From NCBI RefSeq assembly GCF_006716125.1, contig NZ_VFOM01000001.1:868001-932000 (forward strand): a DNA stretch of 64,000 bases. The letters are read 5' to 3'. Source of the DNA: Homoserinimonas aerilata. GTDB taxonomy: Bacteria > Actinomycetota > Actinomycetes > Actinomycetales > Microbacteriaceae. The notes below the pieces were generated by a model, which made no database searches, was not told where the DNA came from, and saw only the letters and a list, made by a program, of their open reading frames with translations. Of this stretch, positions 7,968-17,592 are shown piece after piece. Position 1 is the stretch's first letter. The number at the start of each line of letters is the position of its first letter. The position numbers and the translations under genes were made by a program.

Positions 7968-10900
7968 TTGAGCTATCCCCGCCCCGCCGCCGACGGGAGC
8001 CCCGCCGAGCCTCTCACGCCGAGCCCTCGTCTCCCCGACATCGAGACGGGCATCCTCGCGTTCTGGAAGGGCGACAAGACCTTCCAGGCGTCGATCGATC
8101 AGCGTGAGGGATGCCCCGAGTGGGTCTTCTACGACGGCCCGCCGTTCGCGAACGGCCTGCCGCACTACGGGCACCTGCTCACCGGCTATGCCAAGGATCT
8201 CTTCCCGCGCTACCAGACGATGCGCGGCAAGCAGGTGCACCGCCGCTTCGGTTGGGACACTCACGGGTTGCCGGCCGAGTTGGAGGCGATGCGTCAGCTG
8301 GGCATCACCCGCAAGGAGGAGATCGAGCAGATGGGCATCACGGAGTTCAACTCCGCCGCCCGCGATTCGGTGCTGCGCTACACGAAGGAGTGGGAGGGTT
8401 ACGTCACCCGCCAGGCGCGCTGGGTCGACTTCGAGAACGACTACAAGACGCTCGACACGAACTTCATGGAGTCGGTCGTGTGGGCGTTCAAGCGCCTGCA
8501 CGACAAGGGCCTCGCCTATGAGGGCTTCCGGGTGCTTCCGTACTGCTGGAACGACGAGACCCCTCTCTCCAATCACGAGCTGCGCATGGACGACGATGTC
8601 TACAAGCCGCGGCAGGATCAGACCGTCACGGTCACATTCCCGCTTGTGGGCGAGAAGGCGGAGGCGCTCGGCCTGACGGCGGTTCGGGCGCTCGCCTGGA
8701 CGACGACCCCGTGGACTCTTCCGACGAACCTGGCCCTCGCGGTCGGCCCGCAGATCGAGTACGCGGTGCTCCCCAGCGGCCCGCTCGGCGGAGGCGACGG
8801 CGCCGAGGAGGGCGTCGCCGAGTATCTGCTCGCCGCCGACACGATCGCCGCCTACGCGAAGGAGCTCGGCTACGCGGATGCTGCTGCCGCGAAGGCCGCA
8901 GTGAGCCGCACCTTCACGGGCGCAGATCTGGGGGGCGTGCAGTACGACCGCCTCTGGGACTTCTATGCGGATGTCGACACGTACGGCACGCAGAACGCCT
9001 GGCAGATCCTGGTCGCCGACTATGTCGCGACGGGTGAGGGAACGGGTATCGTGCACCAGGCGCCCGCCTACGGCGAGGACGACCAGATCACCTGTGCGGC
9101 CGCCGGCATCCCCATCGTCATCTCCGTCGACGATGGCGCCCGCTTCCTGCCGAGCGTTGCTCCGGTTGCGGGTCTGCAGGTCTTTGAAGCCAACAAGCCG
9201 CTCACGCAGCTCCTGCGCGCGGAGGGTCGCCTGCTGCAGCAGAAGAGCTACGAGCACAGCTACCCGCACTGCTGGCGCTGCCGCAACCCGCTCATCTACA
9301 AGGCGGTGTCGAGCTGGTTCGTGCGCGTGCCAGAGTTCCGTGATCGCGCCGTCGAGTTGAACGAGCAGATCTCGTGGGTTCCCGAGAATGTGAAGCACGG
9401 CCAGTTCGGCAAGTGGATGGCGAATGCCCGCGACTGGTCGATCTCGCGCAACCGCTACTGGGGTTCGCCGATTCCGGTGTGGAAGAGCGACGACCCCGAG
9501 TTCCCGCGCGTCGACGTGTATGGCTCCCTGGCGGAGCTGGAGCGCGACTTCGGCCGCCTGCCGCTGAACCGTGACGGCGAAGTCGACCTGCACAGGCCGT
9601 ACATCGACGAGCTGACCCGGCCGAATCCGGATGATCCGAGCGGCAGGTCCACCATGCGCCGCATCGAGGACGTGCTCGATGTCTGGTTCGACTCTGGCTC
9701 GATGCCGTACGCGCAGGTGCACTACCCGTTCGAGAACCAGGAGTGGTTCGACAGCCACAACCCGGCCGACTTCATCGTCGAGTACATCGGGCAGACGCGC
9801 GGCTGGTTCTACATGATGCACGTTCTGTCGACGGCGCTGTTCGATCGTCCGGCCTTCAAGAACGTGATCAGCCACGGCATCGTGCTCGGCAACGACGGCC
9901 AGAAGATGTCGAAGAGCCTGCGCAACTACCCCGATGTGTCTGAGGTCTTCGACCGTGACGGCGCGGATGCGATGCGCTGGTTCCTGATGTCGTCGTCGGT
10001 CATCCGCGGTGGCAATCTGATCGTCACGGAGGAGGGAATCCGTGAGGGTGTGCGGCAGTTCCTGCTGCCGCTCTGGAACTCGTACTACTTCTTCGCGCTG
10101 TACTCGAACGCGGCGACGGAGGGCGGCTACGAGGCCACGTGGCGCACCAATTCGTCGAATGTGCTCGACCGTTACCTGCTGGCGAAGACGCGCCAGCTCA
10201 TCGTGGATGTGACGACGCATCTCGATGCGCTCGATTCGCCGCTGGCCGCGCAGAGCCTGCGCGACTTCGCAGATGTGCTCACCAATTGGTATGTGCGTCG
10301 CAGCCGCGACCGCTTCTGGGGCGGAGACAAGGGTGGTGCCGACTGGCGCGACGCCTTCGACACGCTGTTCACGGTTCTGGAGACGCTCACGAGGGTTGCC
10401 GCGCCGTTGGCTCCGCTCGTCACCGAGCAGGTCTGGAAGGGCCTCACGGGTGGCCGAAGCGTGCACCTGACGGACTGGCCGGATGCCGAGCTGTTCCCTG
10501 CGGATGACACGCTCGCCCGCAGCATGGACCGTGTGCGGGAGATCGCATCCGCCGGTCTGGCGCTGCGCAAGTCGACGGGGCGTCGCGTGCGGCTTCCGCT
10601 GGCGAGCCTCACCGTCGTGAGTGAGGACGGCGCACAGCTGGGCGCCTTTGCAGACATCCTGCGCGACGAACTGAACGTCAAGGAGGTGCGCCTCGAGCCA
10701 CTCGAGGAGGGCAGCCTCACCGAGTTCGGCATCGTGCGCCGTCTGACGGTGAACGCTCGCGCCGCGGGACCCCGCATCGGCAAGGCGGTTCAGCAGGTCA
10801 TCCAGGCGGCGAAGGCCGGAGACTGGGAGCCGAATGGCGACAACGTGATCGTCGGCGGCGTCGAACTGCTGCCGAGCGAGTTCGAGCTTGAGCTCAGCTC

Positions 10901-11294
10901 CGGCGATGAGGCGAATGCCATCAGCTTTCTCAGCGGCGGCGGTTTCGTTCTGCTCGATACAGCGACCACCCCGGAGCTGGAGGCGGAGGGTCTGGCCCGT
11001 GACATCATCCGTGCCGTTCAGGACACGCGCAAGGGAGCCGGTCTCGACGTGAGCGATCGCATCCGCCTCGAGCTGTTCGTGGAGGATTCGGGCGAGGCCG
11101 CCAGCATCGAGGCCTTCGCCCAGATCATCGCGGAGGAGACACTCGCGAAGCAGGTGTCGGTGCATGCGGGTGCCGGCTCGGAGCTCGACTCCAGCGTCGG
11201 CGCGTATCGTTCCGTCGTGACCGCAGGGCAGTACGCGAACACGGGTGCCGTGACGATCGATGTTTCAGTGTGGGGAGCCCCAGTAGATGTCTAA
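7968..11294 (+). CDS. ileS: Isoleucyl-tRNA synthetase
   Basis: This 1108-residue class I synthetase charges tRNA-Ile. The HIGH motif is HYGH at 66-69 (after PPFANGLP) and the KMSKS loop is at about 646-650 ([11 protein letters not shown]). Between them lies the CP1 editing insertion. Length and motif context resemble the longer, eukaryote-like bacterial IleS form. I chose TTG at 7968, with AGGAG five bases upstream; longer reading through the T-box is not real protein. folC overlaps its end by 8 nt, so the two are co-translated. The upstream T-box links expression to tRNA-Ile charging. Confidence 0.97.
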   Translation: MSYPRPAADGSPAEPLTPSPRLPDIETGILAFWKGDKTFQASIDQREGCPEWVFYDGPPFANGLPHYGHLLTGYAKDLFPRYQTMRGKQVHRRFGWDTHGLPAELEAMRQLGITRKEEIEQMGITEFNSAARDSVLRYTKEWEGYVTRQARWVDFENDYKTLDTNFMESVVWAFKRLHDKGLAYEGFRVLPYCWNDETPLSNHELRMDDDVYKPRQDQTVTVTFPLVGEKAEALGLTAVRALAWTTTPWTLPTNLALAVGPQIEYAVLPSGPLGGGDGAEEGVAEYLLAADTIAAYAKELGYADAAAAKAAVSRTFTGADLGGVQYDRLWDFYADVDTYGTQNAWQILVADYVATGEGTGIVHQAPAYGEDDQITCAAAGIPIVISVDDGARFLPSVAPVAGLQVFEANKPLTQLLRAEGRLLQQKSYEHSYPHCWRCRNPLIYKAVSSWFVRVPEFRDRAVELNEQISWVPENVKHGQFGKWMANARDWSISRNRYWGSPIPVWKSDDPEFPRVDVYGSLAELERDFGRLPLNRDGEVDLHRPYIDELTRPNPDDPSGRSTMRRIEDVLDVWFDSGSMPYAQVHYPFENQEWFDSHNPADFIVEYIGQTRGWFYMMHVLSTALFDRPAFKNVISHGIVLGNDGQKMSKSLRNYPDVSEVFDRDGADAMRWFLMSSSVIRGGNLIVTEEGIREGVRQFLLPLWNSYYFFALYSNAATEGGYEATWRTNSSNVLDRYLLAKTRQLIVDVTTHLDALDSPLAAQSLRDFADVLTNWYVRRSRDRFWGGDKGGADWRDAFDTLFTVLETLTRVAAPLAPLVTEQVWKGLTGGRSVHLTDWPDAELFPADDTLARSMDRVREIASAGLALRKSTGRRVRLPLASLTVVSEDGAQLGAFADILRDELNVKEVRLEPLEEGSLTEFGIVRRLTVNARAAGPRIGKAVQQVIQAAKAGDWEPNGDNVIVGGVELLPSEFELELSSGDEANAISFLSGGGFVLLDTATTPELEAEGLARDIIRAVQDTRKGAGLDVSDRIRLELFVEDSGEAASIEAFAQIIAEETLAKQVSVHAGAGSELDSSVGAYRSVVTAGQYANTGAVTIDVSVWGAPVDV

Positions 11295-12678
11295 GAAGCC
11301 ACTGTCTGACGACCCGGAGCTGGGTGACGACGCACTCCTGCAGCCGCAGGCCGATGCCGTCTATGCCGAGCTGCTGGGCCGCGTGGGAGAGTCCGCGCCG
11401 CGCCCGCGCCTCGAGCCGACGCGCCGGGCCGCCGAGCTGCTGGGCGACCCCCAGCGGGCCTACCCGGTCATCCACCTCGCCGGCACCAACGGCAAGACCA
11501 GCACGAGCCGCATCGCCGAGAGCCTGCTGCGGGCGACCGGCGTGCGCACCGGGCTCCTGACGAGCCCGCACCTCGTGCGCGTCAACGAGCGCATCGTCAT
11601 CGACGGTGAGTCGATCAGCAACGAGGCGTTCATTGCCGCCTACCGTGACATCCGGCCGTATCTGGAGATGGTGGATGCGGAGCTCACGGCGGCAGGCGAG
11701 CCCGCGCTGACATTCTTCGAGGCCTTCACTGTGCTGGCCTTCGCGGCCTTCGCCGATGCTCCCATCGATGTCGCCGTCGTCGAGACGGGGATGGGCGGCG
11801 AATGGGATTCCACGAACATCGCCGACGGTGAGGTGGCCGTGTTCACGCCGATCTCGCTCGACCACACCCACAGGCTGGGCAGCACCGTGCGCGAGATCGC
11901 GGCAACGAAGGCGGGCATCGTGAAGCCCGGCTCGGTTGTGGTCTCCGCTGCGCAGTCGCCGGATGCTCTGGCCGAGATCACGAAGAAGGCCGTCGGCCTC
12001 GACGTGGATCTGCGCGTGCAGGGCGAGGCTTTCGACGTCACGAGCCATTCGGTGGCGGTCGGCGGCCAGTTGGTCTCCATCCGGGGCCTCGTCGGCAGCT
12101 ATGACGATGTCTTCCTGCCGCTGTATGGCAGCCACCAGGCGCAGAACGCGGCCGTTGCGGTTGCCGCGGTCGAGGCGTTCCTCGGCGGCGGGACCCAGGC
12201 GCTCGCGCCCGATGTGGTGGAGGAGGCGTTCGCGACGGTTGTATCGCCCGGCCGCCTCGAGTTGGTAGGCATCGAGCCGACCGTGCTCGTCGATGCCGCG
12301 CACAACCCTGATGGTGCGTCCGCTCTCGTGAGTGCGCTGGGGGAGTACTTCACTTTCGACGAGGTCGGCATCGTTCTGGGCGTTCTCGAAGACAAGGATG
12401 TCGAGGGCGTCGTTCGGGCGCTCGCGCCGGTGGCGACCCGCTTCTATGTGACGCAGTCGCACTCGGAGCGCGCCATCCCATCCGACGATCTCGCCTATGT
12501 GGTGCGCAACATCGCCGGCCCCGACGCCGTGTGGGAGTACGACTCGCTTGTCGCGGCGGCGGATGCGGCGCGCGGCTGGGCCGCGGAGCAGCCGAAGCGT
12601 GCCGTCGTGGTGACCGGTTCGATCACTCTCGTGGGTGAGGTCCTGCAGCTCGCCGAACAGTTGGGGTGGAAGCCGTGA
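11287..12678 (+). CDS. folC: Dihydrofolate synthase / folylpolyglutamate synthase
   Basis: This 463-residue Mur-ligase-like ATPase adds glutamate to dihydropteroate and to folates. The ATP loop is GTNGKTS (about 66-72), followed by [14 protein letters not shown] and the [13 protein letters not shown] segment. The C-terminal domain has [15 protein letters not shown] and [17 protein letters not shown] residues typical of FolC. The ATG at 11287 lies inside the end of ileS (8-nt overlap) and the stop overlaps the next start. The order ileS-folC-DUF4233-ndk is usual in Actinobacteria, and the T-box may affect the whole operon. Confidence 0.96.
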   Translation: MSKKPLSDDPELGDDALLQPQADAVYAELLGRVGESAPRPRLEPTRRAAELLGDPQRAYPVIHLAGTNGKTSTSRIAESLLRATGVRTGLLTSPHLVRVNERIVIDGESISNEAFIAAYRDIRPYLEMVDAELTAAGEPALTFFEAFTVLAFAAFADAPIDVAVVETGMGGEWDSTNIADGEVAVFTPISLDHTHRLGSTVREIAATKAGIVKPGSVVVSAAQSPDALAEITKKAVGLDVDLRVQGEAFDVTSHSVAVGGQLVSIRGLVGSYDDVFLPLYGSHQAQNAAVAVAAVEAFLGGGTQALAPDVVEEAFATVVSPGRLELVGIEPTVLVDAAHNPDGASALVSALGEYFTFDEVGIVLGVLEDKDVEGVVRALAPVATRFYVTQSHSERAIPSDDLAYVVRNIAGPDAVWEYDSLVAAADAARGWAAEQPKRAVVVTGSITLVGEVLQLAEQLGWKP

Positions 12679-13064
12679 CCGCGCAGCCGGCCCGCGCGCC
12701 GCGCCGGGAACGCAGCGCCACCGAGAGCCTGCTCTCGATCGTGCTGGGGCTCGAGGCGGTTCTCATGATCTTCGTCATGTTGACCGTGTTCGGGCTCGAT
12801 CTCGCGCATCCGGCTCTCGCCTTCGGTGGCGGCGCCGCGCTGATGGTCGCGCTCATTCTGGCTGGTCGCTTCGTGCGCCACGACTGGGGCGTGTGGGTCG
12901 GTTGGGCGCTGCAGCTCGTGCTCGTGCTGCTCGGCCTCGTGCACCCCGCCCTGTATGTCGCAGGCGGAATATTCGTCGCCATCTGGATCTACTGCTACAT
13001 CACCGGTCGCAGGCTTGACCGTCGCAAAGCCGCTTTTCTGGCCGGCGGGCCCACGACCGCCTAG
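12675..13064 (+). CDS. DUF4233 membrane protein
   Basis: A 129-residue small membrane protein with about four hydrophobic helices (LSIVLGLEAVLMIFVMLTV, then ALAFGGGAALMVALILAG and two more) and a basic tail. It matches the DUF4233 family found between folC and ndk in many Actinobacteria; function unknown. GTG at 12675 gives a 4-nt GTGA overlap with folC, which I prefer over an in-frame GTG at 12666. Confidence 0.85.
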   Translation: MTAQPARAPRRERSATESLLSIVLGLEAVLMIFVMLTVFGLDLAHPALAFGGGAALMVALILAGRFVRHDWGVWVGWALQLVLVLLGLVHPALYVAGGIFVAIWIYCYITGRRLDRRKAAFLAGGPTTA

Positions 13065-13094
13065 TCCATCTCAACCGACCCTCAAGGAGAAGAA

Positions 13095-13514
13095 ATGTCC
13101 CTCGAAGTTGAAGAAACGCTCGTACTCATCAAGCCGGATGGCGTCGCCCGCGGCCTGACGGGTGAGATCCTGCGCCGCATCGAGGCGAAGGGCTACCAGC
13201 TCGTCGACCTGCGCTTCGTGCACGCCGACCGCGATCTCCTCGCACAGCATTACGAGGAGCACCAGGGCAAGCCCTTCTACGAGCCCCTCGTCGAGTTCAT
13301 GGAGAGCGGCCCCGTCGTCGCCGCCCGCGTGGCCGGCAACCGTGTGATCGAGGGCTTCCGCTCGCTCGCGGGCACCACGGACCCGAGCTCCGCAGCGCCC
13401 GGCACGATCCGCGGCGACCTCGGCCGCGACTGGGGCCTCAAGGTGCAGCAGAACCTCGTGCACGGCAGTGACTCGACCGAGTCTGCCGCCCGCGAGCTCG
13501 CGCTCTGGTTCTAG
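13095..13514 (+). CDS. ndk: Nucleoside diphosphate kinase
   Basis: This 139-residue enzyme balances nucleoside triphosphates by transferring the gamma phosphate through a phosphohistidine. The start ETLVLIKPDGVARGLTGEIL, then the RVAGNRVIEGFRSLAGTTDP stretch and NLVHGSDSTESA with the catalytic His, are all typical. Length is normal. AAGGAGAAGAA lies upstream of the ATG. It is the last gene of the ileS-folC operon, 30 nt after the DUF4233 gene, and a strong terminator follows. Confidence 0.97.
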   Translation: MSLEVEETLVLIKPDGVARGLTGEILRRIEAKGYQLVDLRFVHADRDLLAQHYEEHQGKPFYEPLVEFMESGPVVAARVAGNRVIEGFRSLAGTTDPSSAAPGTIRGDLGRDWGLKVQQNLVHGSDSTESAARELALWF

Positions 13515-13530
13515 CCGCTCCCGGCAGTTG

Positions 13531-13570
13531 ACGGCGCCGTGCCCCGCGTGGGGTGCGGCGCCGTTGCTAT
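13531..13570 (+). terminator. Terminator of the ileS-folC-ndk operon
   Basis: ACGGCGCCG pairs with CGGCGCCGT, with an inner CCCC-GCGT-GGGG stem (13531-13564). Only a short T-poor tail (TGCTATTT) follows. It lies between convergent genes and may act on both. Confidence 0.7.
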
Positions 13571-13603
13571 TTCCCAGTGTTTGAAAGATCGGTGCATTGA
13601 CGG

Positions 13604-14461
13604 TCAGAGCATCGACAGGTAGTCGAGGCGCAGCTGGGCGAGAACGGCGACGACGGTGTAGCTGAGCACCGTGAGCAGGGGAGCCCATCCGAGGATGATT
13701 GACCCGGCCCTGCTCGCGACACCGTTTCGAGAATGCGAGAGCAGCAGGCCCCAGGCCGCCCAGAACGTGGGGATGGTCACCGACCAGGTGACGATGCACC
13801 AGGGGCACAGTGTGCCCAGCACGTAGACGCTCTGGCCGATCAGCCAGATGACGAGCACCATCGCCCCTGTGACGCCCAGCGCGAACAGCACACGGAACCA
13901 CTGTGCGAGCGGCGCGCCGGCGATGAGCGCGAAGCCCATCACGAGAACGGCGGCCCAGCCGGCGAGGCCGATCAGGGGGTTCGGGAAGCCGAGCACGGCG
14001 CCCTGCGCAGAGCTGAGATTGGCCCCGCACTGTACGAGCACGCTGAAGTTGCAGCCGAGCTGTGCCTCGGGCGAGACAAGGGTGATGACCTTGTCCATGG
14101 TGAGCGTCCAGGCGGCCCACAGGCCCACGAGACCGGCGATGATCAGGAACGCGCCGAGCACAGGGCGGCGGCGTGTCCCGGATGCTGCACCGCGGCCTGC
14201 GAGCATGACGGTTCCGATTCCGACGGGCAGGGTGAACAGCACAAGCCCGGCCGCCGCCCACGGCACGCCCAGGATGCCGTCGGGCACCGGCGAGCCCTCC
14301 TCGAGTGTTGCGAACACGCCGAGTGTCGCCACGAAGCAGGCGATCCAGGCCGCGGCCCCGACGACGATGAGAGCGAGGGCGAGGAGGGGGCTCCGGCCGT
14401 GCTCTCGGCGTGCTGTCGGAGTGCGCGCGCCACTGTTCTGCGGGGTCGGGATGTCGGACAT
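13604..14461 (-). CDS. Vitamin K epoxide reductase (VKOR) family membrane protein
   Basis: A 285-residue membrane protein with five to six helices. It carries LGCNFSVLVQCGANLSSAQG with two cysteines and a C-terminal TLCPWCIVTW, the CxxC that exchanges with quinone. Actinobacterial VKOR proteins reoxidise a DsbA-like partner and so make disulfides in exported proteins. No DsbA homologue is adjacent, and there is no fused thioredoxin domain. The ATG at 14461 has GAGAAT-N6 upstream, which may be a weak leaderless -10. It is divergent from rne and convergent with ndk. Confidence 0.88.
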   Translation of the reverse strand: MSDIPTPQNSGARTPTARREHGRSPLLALALIVVGAAAWIACFVATLGVFATLEEGSPVPDGILGVPWAAAGLVLFTLPVGIGTVMLAGRGAASGTRRRPVLGAFLIIAGLVGLWAAWTLTMDKVITLVSPEAQLGCNFSVLVQCGANLSSAQGAVLGFPNPLIGLAGWAAVLVMGFALIAGAPLAQWFRVLFALGVTGAMVLVIWLIGQSVYVLGTLCPWCIVTWSVTIPTFWAAWGLLLSHSRNGVASRAGSIILGWAPLLTVLSYTVVAVLAQLRLDYLSML

Positions 14462-14585
14462 GCGGCCATTCTCGCACCAGGAGCCTGAGCCGATCTCCCG
14501 GCCTCCGCCAGGCTCTTGTCTGGCGCATGGTGAGCATCCGGTCGATCTATTACGAGCCAAATGCCGCGCAGACGGCCCGGCGTGC

Positions 14586-14871
14586 GATAATTTGAGAAGG
14601 TCACCTTCGAGCCGCGCTCAAGGGGACGTGAAGAGAAAGCTTTCCGGGCAGCCGGTCGACAGTCGACCGGTAGGCACCGAACAGGAACAACAAGAAGACG
14701 TACGAGACCAGAGCCGGTACCACTGGAGCAAGAGCCCACGGGGCCTGCGCACGATGTACCCGCCGATCTTGAGGCGTGAAGAATTAGTGGCCACCGCCTA
14801 CGGCGCGGGTCGCACGAGAGAGTACCGGGTGGGTAGCGCGGTTATCCGCCCCGGCTAGGAGTGCACCAGTA
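14586..14871 (+). promoter_or_regulatory. Promoter and long structured 5' leader of rne
   Basis: No gene is evident in 14462-14871. GATAAT at 14586-14591 is a plausible -10, giving a leader of about 270 nt. It contains a 19-bp palindrome (14652-14670: nine bases each side of one A) and a late hairpin (CGGGTGG... CCGCCCCG, 14826-14853). AGGAG at 14857-14861 precedes the start codon. RNase E commonly controls its own message through its leader, so autoregulation is a fair inference. A 34-codon reading frame (14754-14858) also lies here, without a ribosome binding site. Confidence 0.5.
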
Positions 14872-17496
14872 ATGGTGGAGACAAACGACAACAATGACGA
14901 GCAGAGCAAAGACAACACGGGCAAGGATGGCGGTGTCCTGAAGAGGGTGCGGCTGTTCGGCGGTCGGAGGGCCAAATCCACGGCGGCGTCGGGAGCACAG
15001 GATGCTCCGGCGGCGGCGCAGGAGGTTGCGGCACCCGCAGCAGAGGTGGCCGAAGCGGCTCCCGCTGCAGACACGACCGAGGCAGCTCCCGCTGCTCCGG
15101 CCCGCAAGCCGGCCACACGCCGTCCTGCGAAGGCGAGCACCACGGCATCCACCGATGCTGCTGAGAAGCCTGCCGAGAAGCCCGTAGAGGCGCCGAAGGC
15201 GTCCGCGCCTGTGCGCCCGACGACCTCGCTGCTGTTCCAGGCTCCCGATCTGCCCACGATGATCCCGCCGACGCACGACGAAGATGATGACGACGTCTCG
15301 GGCGAGTCGTCGAGTGCCCGTCGTCGCACGCGTCGCCGCTCCGGCGAAGACGGTGGCGACTCCGAGCGCGGCGGCTCGAACAACAACGGCGCAAACGGCA
15401 ACAACAACGTGGTGAAGGTGCGCCAGCCGCGCCAGCAGCCTGAGCCCTCCAACGAACCGCAGAAGGTGCGCGGCTCGACCCGTCTCGAGGCGAAGAAGCA
15501 GCGTCGCCGCGACGGTCGTGACGCCGGGCGTCGCCGTCCCGTCATCACCGAGGCCGAGTTCTTGGCCCGCCGCGAGAGCGTCGACCGGGTCATGGTGGTG
15601 CGCCAGAAGAACAACCGCATCCAGATCGGTGTGCTCGAGGACGGCGTGCTCGTCGAGCACTACGTGGCGCAGTCGCAGGAGGCGTCGCTCATCGGCAACG
15701 TCTACCTGGGTCGCGTGCAGAACGTGCTGCCGAGCATGGAGGCGGCATTCGTCGACATCGGCCGCGGTCGCAACGCGGTGCTCTACTCGGGCGAGGTCGA
15801 CTGGGAGGCCGCTGCCGAGAATTCGGCTGAGGGCAAGAACCAGGCCCGCCGCATCGAGCTGGCGCTCAAGCCCGGCGACAAGGTGCTCGTGCAGGTCACG
15901 AAGGACCCGATCGGGCACAAGGGCGCCCGCCTGACCAGCCAGGTCTCGCTGCCCGGCCGCTACCTCGTGTATGTGCCGAACGGCTCGATGAACGGCATCA
16001 GCCGCAAGCTGCCCGACACGGAGCGTGCGCGCCTCAAGAAGATCCTCAAGGAGGCGCTGCCCGAGAACACGGGCGTCATCGTGCGCACCGCGGCCGAGGG
16101 TGCGACCGAGGAGCAGCTCACGCTTGATGTGAACCGCCTCACCTCGCAGTGGGCGTCAATCAGCACTGCGCTCGAGACGGTCTCCGCCCCGGCTCTGCTG
16201 CACAGCGAGCCCGACCTTCTGGTCAAGATCGTTCGCGATGTCTTCAACGAGGATTTCCACCGCCTGGTCATCGAGGGAACGGATGCGCGTGACACGATCA
16301 CGCGCTACCTCACCCAGGTGGCTCCTGACCTGCTCGACCGCATCGAGCCGCACATCGGTGGCAAGGACTCCTTCGACGAGTTCCGCATCTCCGAGCAGAT
16401 CGAGAAGGCTCTCGACCGCAAGGTGTGGCTGCCGTCCGGTGGTTCGCTTGTCATCGACCGCACCGAGGCGATGACCGTCGTCGACGTCAACACGGGCAAG
16501 TTCGTCGGTTCCGGCGGCAACCTCGAAGAGACCGTCACGATGAACAACCTCGAGGCTGCTGAGGAGATCGTCCGCCAGCTGCGTCTGCGCGACATCGGCG
16601 GCATCATCGTCGTCGACTTCATCGACATGGTGCTCGAGTCGAACCGCGATCTCGTGCTGCGCCGCCTGGTGGAGTGCCTGAGCCGTGACCGCACGAAGCA
16701 TCAGGTCGCCGAGGTCACCTCGTTGGGTCTCGTGCAGATGACCCGCAAGAAGCTTGGCCTGGGCCTCATCGAGTCGTTCAGCGAGCCGTGTGAGTCCTGC
16801 GCCGGCCGCGGCATCATCGTCTACCACGACCCGATCACGCGCCACCGTCAGTCGCCGCAGCCGGAGACCCGTCGCAGCCGCGGCGGCAAGGGCGGCGGCA
16901 ACAGCGGCAACGGCGGCGGGAACGGCGGCGGTAACGGCAACGGCGGCTCCTCGAGCAGCAAGCCGGCGGCGACCCACGCCATCACCGAGGATGTGAAGAA
17001 CGCACTCGCCCAGATCGCGGCGAGCACGATCGCACCGCACGCGGCCGAGGGTGAGCAGTCGGCACCCGAGCCCGTCGAGGCGGCTCCGGCCGCCGAGGCT
17101 CCCGCAGTCGATTCGCTGGCGAAGGTGAGCCAGAAGTCGCCGCGCACGGGTGGCCGTCGCGGGCGTTCCGGTTCTGCTGGTTCTGCTGGTTCTGCGGCGA
17201 AGACGACCGATTCCGGTGAGTCGGATGCGAAGGCATCCGAGACGAAGGCATCCGACAGTGCCGCGCCCCAGGCTGAGGTCGTCGAGATCTTCGACATTCC
17301 GGTTGTGAAGTCGCCGCGCACGCAGCGCCGTGTCGTTGCGAAGGAGGCCGAGCAGATCCTCGGCTCCGTGCTCGACGCACTGCCTGAGCCGAAGCAGCCG
17401 GGCCAGGGCCGTTCGCGCACGTCGCGTCGTGCCTCGAGCTCCGGTGTTGTGCAGGCGGGTAGCGCAAGCGCAACCACGGCAGACGGCTCGGAGTAG
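14872..17496 (+). CDS. rne: Ribonuclease E/G family endoribonuclease
   Basis: An 874-residue protein for RNA decay and rRNA processing. The first ~230 residues are disordered: Ala/Pro/Glu-rich, then Asn- and Arg-rich. The core begins with an S1-like RNA-binding segment near residue 235 (IQIGVLEDGVLVEHY, VYLGRVQNVLPSMEAAF). The magnesium-binding aspartates lie in TVVDVNTGKFVG (about 537) and GIIVVDFIDM (about 580), and the zinc link is CESCAGRG (about 640). A Gly/Asn/Ser-rich and Ala-rich C-terminal arm of about 220 residues follows. Such arms recruit partner proteins and membranes in other bacteria. A strong terminator follows. Confidence 0.95.
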   Translation: MVETNDNNDEQSKDNTGKDGGVLKRVRLFGGRRAKSTAASGAQDAPAAAQEVAAPAAEVAEAAPAADTTEAAPAAPARKPATRRPAKASTTASTDAAEKPAEKPVEAPKASAPVRPTTSLLFQAPDLPTMIPPTHDEDDDDVSGESSSARRRTRRRSGEDGGDSERGGSNNNGANGNNNVVKVRQPRQQPEPSNEPQKVRGSTRLEAKKQRRRDGRDAGRRRPVITEAEFLARRESVDRVMVVRQKNNRIQIGVLEDGVLVEHYVAQSQEASLIGNVYLGRVQNVLPSMEAAFVDIGRGRNAVLYSGEVDWEAAAENSAEGKNQARRIELALKPGDKVLVQVTKDPIGHKGARLTSQVSLPGRYLVYVPNGSMNGISRKLPDTERARLKKILKEALPENTGVIVRTAAEGATEEQLTLDVNRLTSQWASISTALETVSAPALLHSEPDLLVKIVRDVFNEDFHRLVIEGTDARDTITRYLTQVAPDLLDRIEPHIGGKDSFDEFRISEQIEKALDRKVWLPSGGSLVIDRTEAMTVVDVNTGKFVGSGGNLEETVTMNNLEAAEEIVRQLRLRDIGGIIVVDFIDMVLESNRDLVLRRLVECLSRDRTKHQVAEVTSLGLVQMTRKKLGLGLIESFSEPCESCAGRGIIVYHDPITRHRQSPQPETRRSRGGKGGGNSGNGGGNGGGNGNGGSSSSKPAATHAITEDVKNALAQIAASTIAPHAAEGEQSAPEPVEAAPAAEAPAVDSLAKVSQKSPRTGGRRGRSGSAGSAGSAAKTTDSGESDAKASETKASDSAAPQAEVVEIFDIPVVKSPRTQRRVVAKEAEQILGSVLDALPEPKQPGQGRSRTSRRASSSGVVQAGSASATTADGSE

Positions 17497-17525
17497 CCGC
17501 GGGCCCTTCGTCGATTCCCTGTCAT

Positions 17526-17567
17526 CTGGGCCTCGCACCAGCCTCCTGAGGCTTGTGCGGGGCCCAG
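17526..17567 (+). terminator. Strong hairpin terminator after rne
   Basis: CTGGGCC-T-CGCAC pairs with GTGCG-G-GGCCCAG, and an inner AGCCTC-CT-GAGGCT stem extends it, so nearly the whole 42 nt is paired. There is no T-run, as is usual in high-GC actinobacteria. Confidence 0.7.
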
Positions 17568-17578
17568 TGTGGCTTGGG

Positions 17579-17584
17579 TAGGCT
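17579..17584 (+). promoter_or_regulatory. Candidate -10 (TAGGCT) of the permease trio
   Basis: TAGGCT lies 8 nt before the ATG at 17593, close to the leaderless arrangement seen elsewhere in the window. No clear -35 or ribosome binding site is visible. Confidence 0.35.
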
Positions 17585-17592
17585 TGCCGACG

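Noticed and set aside
7950..11165. Very long open frame on the minus strand (1071 codons) opposite ileS
   Set aside because: A shadow of high-GC third codon positions: ileS has full-length motifs in the plus strand, and the other frame gives a low-complexity Arg/Ala/Leu/Glu-rich protein.
14811..14853. GGGTGGGTAGCGCGG near the rne start as a T-box
   Set aside because: The T-box core needs GGTGGNACCGCG; here GTAGCG replaces NACCG, the downstream gene is not an aminoacyl-tRNA or amino acid gene, and no specifier stem is seen.
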